64,000 nucleotides of DNA from Mucilaginibacter sp. L3T2-6 (GTDB taxonomy: Bacteria; Bacteroidota; Bacteroidia; Sphingobacteriales; Sphingobacteriaceae). The stretch is taken from positions 1 to 64,000 of the forward strand of contig NZ_JAUMKC010000029.1 in the NCBI RefSeq assembly GCF_030519355.1, in the 5' to 3' direction. Under the pieces are notes generated by a model. It did no database searches, was not told where the DNA came from, and was given only the letters and a program-made list of their open reading frames with translations. Shown here in pieces: positions 17,011 through 23,671 of the stretch (its first letter is position 1; each line of letters starts with the position of its first letter). The position numbers and the translations under genes were made by a program.

Positions 17011-17868
17011 TTAATGGTAAAGGGTGCCTGTGTTAACAACCGGGTTCACACTCCTGTCGCCGCATAGTACTACCAGCAGGTTGCTCACCATGGCAGCTTT
17101 ACGTTCTTCATCCAGGTCTACTATGTTTTGGTCTGATAAGCGCTGCAAAGCCATTTCAACCATACCTACGGCTCCCTCAACAATAAGCCTTCTTGCTGAA
17201 ATTATAGCCGATGCCTGCTGGCGCTGCAACATGGTATGGGCAATCTCGGGCGCGTAGGCCAGGTGAGAAATGCGGGCTTCCAGCACTTCGATACCGGCCC
17301 GGTCAAGGCGCTCATTCAATTCCTTTTCCAGCATGTGGCTCACCTGTTCTGCACCGCCGCGGAGGGTTATCACAGCATTTTCATCCTCTATGTTATCATA
17401 GGGGAATGAGTTGGCCAAATGCCTTACGGCCGCTTCGCTTTGGATGTTTACATACTGGATGTAATTTTCTACCGCGAAAACGGCGCTCGCGGTATTTTTT
17501 ATCTGCCATACTATTACTGCTGCAATTTCGATGGGGTTACCAACACTGTCGTTCACCTTCAATTGCTGGCCGTTTAAATTAAATGCTTTAAGGGACACTT
17601 TCTTTTTAACGGTGAAAGGGTTTACCCAAAAGAAACCATCCTTCTTGATAGTCCCCACATATTTGCCAAAAAGCGTCAATACTTTTGATTCATTTGGATT
17701 AACAATCACCAGACCCGGCAGCACAAGAATGAAGTTTACCGCCAGGATGACAGCGCCTGTTACCGGCGATTTTATTGCAAATGAATATATGGCGGCGCCA
17801 ATAAGCGCCAGGAATAAAACAAACACAAGATAACCCGACGGAGGGTTAATGATTTTTTCGGTGTTCAT
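17011..17868 (-). CDS. SPFH (stomatin/prohibitin) domain membrane protein
   Basis: 285 residues. Two close hydrophobic stretches at the N-terminus (YLVFVLFLALIGAAIYSFAI and VTGAVILAVNFILVLPGLVIV) anchor it. The SPFH domain starts at VNPNESKVLTLFGKYVGTIKKDGFFWVNPF and continues through AVENYIQYVNIQSEAAVRHLA. It ends in the helical ERLDRAGIEVLEARISHLAYAPEIAHTMLQRQQASAIISARR, typical of the family. Such proteins build ring-like scaffolds in membranes. First gene of a three-gene operon with a membrane protein and an Arc-like protein. Confidence 0.92.
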   Translation of the reverse strand: MNTEKIINPPSGYLVFVLFLALIGAAIYSFAIKSPVTGAVILAVNFILVLPGLVIVNPNESKVLTLFGKYVGTIKKDGFFWVNPFTVKKKVSLKAFNLNGQQLKVNDSVGNPIEIAAVIVWQIKNTASAVFAVENYIQYVNIQSEAAVRHLANSFPYDNIEDENAVITLRGGAEQVSHMLEKELNERLDRAGIEVLEARISHLAYAPEIAHTMLQRQQASAIISARRLIVEGAVGMVEMALQRLSDQNIVDLDEERKAAMVSNLLVVLCGDRSVNPVVNTGTLYH

Positions 17869-18121
17869 GGTTTAAATTGATTTTAAAATGATATCACAAA
17901 GCTATCATGTATTTTTAATAAAAACAAAAAAATACAGCAGGTTTTCAGTCTGTTAGTTTGCTGATGACCTATTGCCTGTTTTTGATGGAGACGGATTGCT
18001 GACATGGCCGGCCGCCGGCTTTGAGCTAAGCGGCTCGGCTGTGATATAAAGTTTTGCGGCATACCCTGCGTTTTCTCCGTCGGCCCAGCTGTTAAAAAGC
18101 GATAGTTAATTTTAAAAACTT

Positions 18122-18129
18122 TATTTTTG
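18122..18129 (+). promoter_or_regulatory. Likely -7 element of the PgpH-type gene
   Basis: TATTTTTG matches the Bacteroidota -7 consensus TAnnTTTG and lies 16 nt before the ATG. I do not see a good TTTG at the -33 distance, so the match is partial. Confidence 0.35.
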
Positions 18130-18145
18130 TGTCAGAAAGATCTAC

Positions 18146-20212
18146 ATGGCACAACTATCTGCTTCGCGTCAAAAGGCATTATTCCGCAAATACTCCCGTA
18201 ATATCAAATTCTTAATGATGCTCGCGAGCGTATGCGTAATAGTTTTTACCTTGCCCAAACAAGCAAAATTTAGCTATGATATTGAGAAAGGCCGCATTTG
18301 GAATCAAAAAGACCTGGTGTCGCCTTATAACTTCGCCATATTAAAAACGCAGCAGGAAATTGAGAACGACCAGAAAACAGCACTAGCCAGTATTACGCCT
18401 ATCTATCAGTCTAATACGGGTCTTGTAACCCACCAACTGGAAGGCTTTAAGAACGACCTGGAAGTGAAATGGCACAATGCAGGCATACCTGATAACAAAA
18501 AGCAAAAATATGCAACAACCGGCTACGACCTGCTGAAATCGCTGTACGATAAAGGGGTGTACAACCCTAATCCTAAATACCAGCAAAATTCAGAAAATTA
18601 CAAGGTAACCATACTGACGTTTAACCTGGCGACCGATAAAAATACCGCGGACCTGTACACCAAGCAGCAGGCAATAGACTACGCTGATCAATTTTTAACT
18701 GCACACAAAGACCTGGATAAAGCCTTTCTGCTTGATTTAATTAACAACCGCCTGCAGCCGAACCTGGTATATGATAACCGGCTGACTTCAAGACTTGAAA
18801 AAGAGGCGGTGGATAACCTTTCCATTACGCGGGGCATGGTGCAAAAAGGGGAAGTTATTATAGCCAAGGGCTCTGTGGTGAGTGATGAGGCTTACCAGAA
18901 ACTGCTGTCTTTTAAAAAAGCATTCGAAGATAATGCCCGTGTAAACGGCGACCATTGGCTGGTACTGCTCGGCCAGTTTTTGCTGGTAGCGATAGCCATA
19001 ACCTTGCTGATTGTCTTTCTTTACCTGTTCCGGAAAGACATTTATGCCGATAACCGCCTGGTGAGCCTGATTTTGCTGGTAATTACTGCTATGGTGTTTA
19101 CGCTTTCGCTGGCTATTAAACTGCAATTGCCTAACCTTTATTATATCCCGTACTGTATAGTACCTATTATCATCCGCATTTTGTTTGATACCCGTTTGGC
19201 GCTTAACATACACCTGCTGGTGGTATTAATCGCTGGCTTTTTTGTGCCTAATAGTTTCGAATTTGCCTATTTTGAAATAACGGCGGGCATGGTATCTATC
19301 TACAGCATTAAAAACCTCATCCGGCGCGAACAATTCTTAATGTCGGCCCTGATCATCACGTTTACTTATTTTGTGGCTTTCCTGGGTATCACTTTTATCC
19401 GCGAAGGGTCTGTTCGCAATATCGACTGGATGGATTTTGTGCCATTTGTGGTGAGTGTATTGCTTACCTTACTGGCTTATCCGCTGATTTACATTTTTGA
19501 AAAAATATTCGCTATTACATCAGATATTACGCTTATCGAGCTTACCAATACCAATGCACCTTTGCTGCGTGAAATGGCTTTTACCGCGCCGGGAACCTTT
19601 CAGCATTCGCTGCAGGTAGCCAATCTGGCCGAGAATGCCATATATGCTATCGGCGGCAATTCGTTGCTGGTTAGGGCAGGGGCCCTGTACCACGATATCG
19701 GCAAGATGGAGAACCCGCTTTACTTCATCGAAAATCAAACTTCCGGTTTTAACCCGCATGACAAGCTGCCGTATCAGGAAAGCGCCCAGATCATTATCCG
19801 TCACGTAAGCCAGGGCATTGAGATGGCAAGAAAGGCGAATTTGCCCGAGATCGTCATCGACTTCATCCGCACCCACCACGGCGACACAAGGGTGGATTAT
19901 TTTTACCAGTCGTTTCTAAAGAATTTCCCCGAGAAATTTATTGATGAAAATACCTTCCGTTATCCCGGGCCGGTGCCTTTCTCTAAAGAAGGCGGCGTAT
20001 TGATGCTGGCCGATTCTGTAGAAGCAGCCTCCAGGGCATTAAAAGAACCTGACGAACAGTCTATCAGCAATCTTGTTGACCGTATCGTAAAATACAAGCT
20101 CGACCAAAACCAGCTTAAAGACAGCGATATCACCCTAAAGGATATTGAGACCATCAAAACCATATTTAAGCGAATGCTGATGAGCATTTACCACGTAAGA
20201 ATGGATTATTAA
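18146..20212 (+). CDS. 7TM-HD family (PgpH-like) c-di-AMP phosphodiesterase
   Basis: 688 residues. After one membrane helix (NIKFLMMLASVCVIVFTL) comes the extracellular 7TMR-HDED domain (about 50-270). Seven membrane helices follow (about 273-455). The cytoplasmic HD domain has an intact metal set: His487 in FQHSLQVANLAENA, His516-Asp517 in YHDIGKMENP, and His577-His578 with Asp580 in THHGDT. Members such as Listeria PgpH hydrolyse cyclic di-AMP and respond to external or alarmone signals. I infer the same reaction here. Monocistronic, with a short leader. Confidence 0.9.
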   Translation: MAQLSASRQKALFRKYSRNIKFLMMLASVCVIVFTLPKQAKFSYDIEKGRIWNQKDLVSPYNFAILKTQQEIENDQKTALASITPIYQSNTGLVTHQLEGFKNDLEVKWHNAGIPDNKKQKYATTGYDLLKSLYDKGVYNPNPKYQQNSENYKVTILTFNLATDKNTADLYTKQQAIDYADQFLTAHKDLDKAFLLDLINNRLQPNLVYDNRLTSRLEKEAVDNLSITRGMVQKGEVIIAKGSVVSDEAYQKLLSFKKAFEDNARVNGDHWLVLLGQFLLVAIAITLLIVFLYLFRKDIYADNRLVSLILLVITAMVFTLSLAIKLQLPNLYYIPYCIVPIIIRILFDTRLALNIHLLVVLIAGFFVPNSFEFAYFEITAGMVSIYSIKNLIRREQFLMSALIITFTYFVAFLGITFIREGSVRNIDWMDFVPFVVSVLLTLLAYPLIYIFEKIFAITSDITLIELTNTNAPLLREMAFTAPGTFQHSLQVANLAENAIYAIGGNSLLVRAGALYHDIGKMENPLYFIENQTSGFNPHDKLPYQESAQIIIRHVSQGIEMARKANLPEIVIDFIRTHHGDTRVDYFYQSFLKNFPEKFIDENTFRYPGPVPFSKEGGVLMLADSVEAASRALKEPDEQSISNLVDRIVKYKLDQNQLKDSDITLKDIETIKTIFKRMLMSIYHVRMDY

Positions 20213-20426
20213 GGTTTTCTACGGTACATAATTGATTTGTTTTTGACAAGTTGCCGTTATATCATTCTAATTTCTGCATGGTGTGTATACTCTTACAATG
20301 GACAAACCTATCCTTCGGGACGACCGCGCATGCAAAATGGTAAATCAAAATCTTACTATAATGAAAAGAAAATAATTATTAATAAGACAAAACAATGGTA
20401 GGAAGGAATTTAGAAACTATATTTCT
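20213..20426. other. AT-rich gap at the left edge of the accessory patch
   Basis: No gene seen. Base use becomes clearly richer in A and T than in the HD gene to the left, which marks the start of the accessory patch. Confidence 0.4.
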
Positions 20427-20913
20427 ATGCTTAATGCAGCTCTCAATTTAAATGTCGAGAAAGAAAGCTTCTTGGATCTGGAGGCAACTGATGAGATTAA
20501 AAAGAAGTTTTATGAGGGATTCAATTGTCAAGTAAAGAAATTTAACAAAAGCTATGATAGCCATTCCGAAGAGGAATTACGTGCCGATGTCGAGGCTATA
20601 GCTAGATGAAGAAGTATATTTGATAACAAAGCAAAGTGAAATATGCGGCGCCGTTAAAATCCCTGCGATTAAAGCATTGAATAATTATAAGGCAATCATA
20701 GAATTAGATGGAGATTCTTTGAATTTAATAACGGTAGATGATTCAAACCATATTCATTTATCCCTACCGTTAAACCAAGCACAAGCCCGGGTTAGCGATG
20801 GCGCGGATACCAGCCACCCCCTGCTGGCGGAGCGTTTGCCGGTGACGGAGTCGGCTATGAACAACACGTTGGAACAACAAGGCTCCTTATCCCCGTTTAG
20901 TTCAGCCTACTAA
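20427..20913 (+). pseudogene. Frameshifted immunity-like gene with a foreign tail
   Basis: The first frame (20427-20609) encodes 60 residues ending EEELRADVEAIAR. The reading then continues naturally in the +1 frame from 20602 (LDEEVYLITKQSEICGAVKI ... AIIELDGDSLNLITVDDSN). The two parts read like one small soluble protein of about 115 residues, of the sort seen as immunity proteins, broken by a one-base shift near 20602-20609. After about 20767 the frame runs into an unrelated GC-rich stretch (ARVSDGADTSHPLLAERLP) that does not look like the end of the same protein. No ribosome binding site is seen. It may be decayed or a sequencing error could mimic the shift. Confidence 0.4.
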
Positions 20914-21034
20914 AAAAGTGTCCTGGATTGGATTAATTGCCAATTGGTTGACTCATACAATTTCTAGATAATTTATAATAAATTGTATTTACGTTTAGCA
21001 GCAATGAATTTCTTTTTCAATAAAATCTACAACA

Positions 21035-21499
21035 ATGAAAGTCAAAATACGGCCCATTATTTTTCTTATAGTCTTTTTTTGTTTATACATTATCTATGTT
21101 ATCATTACCTCGCAGCAGCAATCCGCTCAACAAGATGAAAGATATCATAAGCAATTAGTGTTGATTGGAAAAATTAGATTCAAAGGGGGAATCATCGGCA
21201 GAAAAATCTACAAATATGCCGGGAAAAATTATTATTTGATTTGTATCAAATTAGATTATTCAAATACTGAACAAATCTACATTTACAATAACTTATGTGG
21301 ATTAAAAATAAAAAATGGCATTGCGACAATCTCAGCCGGCTTTTATGATCCTGCATTAGGGGAACCAAAATTTGTAGAGGTTAATATGAACAGCGATAAT
21401 AAGCTTAAGACTACATACAAGGATGGAAGTAGTACGGTGAATATTTGTACGCTTGACCCATATGGCGCGCCGGAGAAGGATATGAATATTTGCAATTAG
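21035..21499 (+). CDS. Hypothetical protein with N-terminal membrane anchor
   Basis: 154 residues, AT-rich gene. One membrane helix at residues 7-25 (PIIFLIVFFCLYIIYVIIT), then a small soluble domain (QLVLIGKIRFKGGIIGRKIYKYAGKN ... LCTLD-like end with several cysteines). I do not recognise a family. Location among toxin and immunity remnants suggests an anchored immunity protein, as inference only. Confidence 0.55.
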   Translation: MKVKIRPIIFLIVFFCLYIIYVIITSQQQSAQQDERYHKQLVLIGKIRFKGGIIGRKIYKYAGKNYYLICIKLDYSNTEQIYIYNNLCGLKIKNGIATISAGFYDPALGEPKFVEVNMNSDNKLKTTYKDGSSTVNICTLDPYGAPEKDMNICN

Positions 21500-21788
21500 A
21501 GCCAGCCGCGTGATGGGTAGGGTAGTGGATCAAAACCGTTGGTGACACTATAAGATCTATAAGCTTCCCTTGCTGTCAGTAGTTTATTCGGATCGCTGTT
21601 CGAATGTCTTTCGCCGCAATTAGGTATTTTTACTTTTGAATCGTTTATCCTGCAATCAAAGAGCTCTAGCGGACCTGGAGTGTATTCAAAGGTAAGGGCG
21701 AATACGGTCAACCGGGAGGGGGCAGAGAAGCGATAATTTTTCAACCGTTTCCCGTAATTGGAGGATTTAAATTAAATTAAAGTTAAAT
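21500..21788. other. Gap between accessory genes containing a shared sequence block
   Basis: The stretch 21573-21612 (GCTGTCAGTAGTTTATTC then CGCTGTTCGAATGTCT) closely resembles 22211-22250 (GCTGTCCGTATTTTATTC then CGCTGTTCGAACGTCT). A shorter relative lies at 22906. An 82-codon frame on the minus strand (21496-21744) exists but is not convincing. Confidence 0.45.
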
Positions 21789-22202
21789 ATGTTATATTAT
21801 AATGTATATAATAATATCACTGATGAAGAGTTTATCGATATAAGAAATAAGATGACTGCTTTAGAGCAGAAAATGAGCGTTATGCTTAACCCCCTAGGAT
21901 GGAAACTAACAATGCCCGTCCGTGATAACGAGGGATTAATCGTTGATTTTACGATTGATGAAAAAGAATTTTGGGGAAATATTGGTTTTGAATATGTCGA
22001 TGAGCCCGGGCAGCCTGTTTTTACTTTCTATGTTACCAAAACATACTATCTCCGAACCGATAGATTTTTTGTTAAAAAACTGCTTTATAAGAACAAAAAG
22101 TTAGCTTTTTACGATCAAGATCTTATGAAGATTATTAAAGATGCCTTGAAATTATACCATCTTTGGGACGCGGAATATTTGCGTAAACACAATATGCTAT
22201 GA
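21789..22202 (+). CDS. Small hypothetical protein, possible immunity protein
   Basis: 137 residues, soluble, acidic and rich in aromatic residues (FIDIRNKMTALEQKMSVML, FWGNIGFEYVDEPGQPVFTFYV, YYLRTDRFFVKKLLY). No signal peptide. The size, composition and place directly before a toxin fragment fit polymorphic-toxin immunity proteins; I cannot name the family. It overlaps the open frame of the next toxin fragment by its last codons. Confidence 0.55.
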   Translation: MLYYNVYNNITDEEFIDIRNKMTALEQKMSVMLNPLGWKLTMPVRDNEGLIVDFTIDEKEFWGNIGFEYVDEPGQPVFTFYVTKTYYLRTDRFFVKKLLYKNKKLAFYDQDLMKIIKDALKLYHLWDAEYLRKHNML

Positions 22203-22248
22203 AGTCCTGTGCTGTCCGTATTTTATTCTACGCGCTGTTCGAACGTCT

Positions 22249-22554
22249 GTGACTTCGGATGCTATGCAAGTAGTTTGCCCGTCGACTGATGTGACTACTT
22301 CAGTTGCTGAATTATCGTACCATGGTGCCAAGGCTGTTAATACAATTAAATTCACTTCCGAAGGGGCTAATTTCTTTAATGCCACTAGCCCAATCATGAA
22401 TTTTGGAGTAAAGTATGCTCCTAGATTAATGTCCCGTGGATTTAGGGCGGCAGGCTATGACGGGATAATATATAACTCTTTAAGAGCCTCGGGTACAAAT
22501 GTCGTACAATTTAGTAATTTTGGTACATTAACAAGGGGCCTTTTATTTCATTGA
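22249..22554 (+). pseudogene. C-terminal fragment of a RES-like toxin domain
   Basis: A frame of about 100 residues with only a GTG at its apparent start; the same frame is open further upstream into the previous gene, so the N-terminal part of the toxin is missing. Residues 70-88 read YDGIIYNSLRASGTNVVQF, which matches the closing motif of RES-domain toxins (DGI.YPS.R..G..NVVLF). Residues 14-30 (DVTTSVAELSYHGAKAV) fit the TS..TAIAEV helix of the fold. RES enzymes destroy NAD+. The truncation probably removes activity. The stop lies 1 nt before the ATG of a small gene, the spacing of toxin-immunity pairs. Confidence 0.55.
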
Positions 22555-22555
22555 C

Positions 22556-22891
22556 ATGGAGAAGATAAAACTAAGCCTTTTTGTAACCCCATTTATCACA
22601 CTTAAGGGTAAAATGCATCGTTATTCATTAAGCGATATGGCATACGGAGAGTGGCTGGTCTATAAAGACGGCTGTCCTAAATATTATTTTTCTATTTGGG
22701 ACGATAAAGACTCGATAACGATACCTAAAGGCTTTTCTAATATGGAAGAATATATAGAATTTAGACTGAAATCAGTCGATAGTAAATTGACTTTAAAACA
22801 GAATCTTTGGGGATTACCAACATCTAAGCCCTATACAGAAATGGTTGAATTAGAGAAATTACCTACAAAGCTAGTCATACCAGAAAAATAA
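22556..22891 (+). CDS. Candidate immunity protein next to the RES-like fragment
   Basis: 111 residues, soluble, no signal peptide (VTPFITLKGKMHRYSLSDMA, WLVYKDGCPKYYFSIWDD). No family recognised. It starts 1 nt behind the RES-like fragment, so I infer that it encodes the matching immunity protein left behind when the toxin's N-terminal carrier was lost. Confidence 0.55.
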   Translation: MEKIKLSLFVTPFITLKGKMHRYSLSDMAYGEWLVYKDGCPKYYFSIWDDKDSITIPKGFSNMEEYIEFRLKSVDSKLTLKQNLWGLPTSKPYTEMVELEKLPTKLVIPEK

Positions 22892-23050
22892 GGTTAATAT
22901 ACTAGCTGTCCGTAATTTAGTACTGGGGCTGGCCAAAAAGGTACCAACTCCTCCAGATTGTACGGTAAGAACGTAACTGGCGAGGATTATATTCCTTAAA
23001 GACTACCTTGCCTCCCATGTCCTTAAGTCACTAAAATTAGCCTTAAATAA

Positions 23051-23084
23051 CAAGAGGCCGCCTCACTTTTGAGACGGCCTCTTG
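23051..23084 (-). terminator. Terminator hairpin of the tRNA-Ser
   Basis: 15-nt arms (23051-23065 and 23070-23084) with one mismatch and a 4-nt loop. It lies about 22 nt behind the 3' end of the tRNA on its strand and is followed there by TTATTT. Confidence 0.65.
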
Positions 23085-23106
23085 AACGATTTGATTATCT
23101 TTTCAG

Positions 23107-23193
23107 CGGTGAGGGAGGGATTCGAACCCTCGGTACAGTTTCCCGTACGTCAGTTTAGCAAACTGATCCTTTCGGCCTCTCAGGCACCTCACC
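23107..23193 (-). tRNA. tRNA-Ser (anticodon GCT)
   Basis: 87 nt, class II tRNA with a long variable arm. Acceptor arms GGTGAGG / CCTCACC with discriminator G. The anticodon stem-loop is TCAGT-TTGCTAA-ACTGA, giving GCT for the codons AGC/AGT. The T arm has GGTTCGAATCC. The CCA is not coded. It borders the AT-rich patch of toxin remnants; serine tRNA genes are frequent insertion sites. Confidence 0.95.
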
Positions 23194-23246
23194 GGGCGGG
23201 TTCCAATCGAACCTCGTTTCAATATGTTCCCCTTTTTTCGGGATTG

Positions 23247-23276
23247 CAAATATAGCAATTAGGGTAAGCTGACAAA
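23247..23276 (-). promoter_or_regulatory. Promoter of tRNA-Ser
   Basis: On the minus strand TTTG (23276-23273), an 18-nt spacer and TATATTTG (23254-23247) match the Bacteroidota primary-sigma consensus. Transcription would start near 23240, about 45 nt before the tRNA. Confidence 0.65.
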
Positions 23277-23671
23277 AAAAATTATTGTATTTGTTGTAAG
23301 CGGTTGGGAATGTTGGGGATATATTAAGAACGTTAACTTTTTTTAACAAAAATCCTGATAAAAAAAGTCCTCGAACATATCTTCTTGCGTTGATTTTTGT
23401 AGTTTGCCGGTGAGATGCTTCCGGCTTTTGTCAATTTACAACATTTTCGTTGTAGGTCCCGGCAACTTTTAATGATAATAAAATCCATCTTTTTCCAATA
23501 AAAGTCCATTTTGATTATTTGTAATACGCTGTAATTTCATCACGCCGATTATTTCTGACCTGCTGAATTTGTCAGTCATACACACAATGCCGAAACCAAA
23601 TGCTTACAGCCAGCGAATGAGTATCTGCGTCATGAAAACTTATTATTAAACTTGTTATCGTTGCCTTAGTT
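23277..23671. other. Gap between tRNA-Ser and the GH2 gene
   Basis: No gene seen. It holds a perfect 10-bp inverted repeat, ACTTTTTTTA (23336-23345) and TAAAAAAAGT (23359-23368). The promoter of the GH2 gene should lie in the right half but I cannot place it. Confidence 0.4.

Noticed and set aside
20890..21010. ATACAATTT / AAATTGTAT inverted words near 20956-20993 as an attachment site
   Set aside because: Short AT-only words in AT-rich DNA; chance is the simpler explanation.
21496..21744. 82-codon minus-strand frame in the accessory patch
   Set aside because: No family, no supported start, and it covers the recurring block seen again at 22211, which explains the sequence better.
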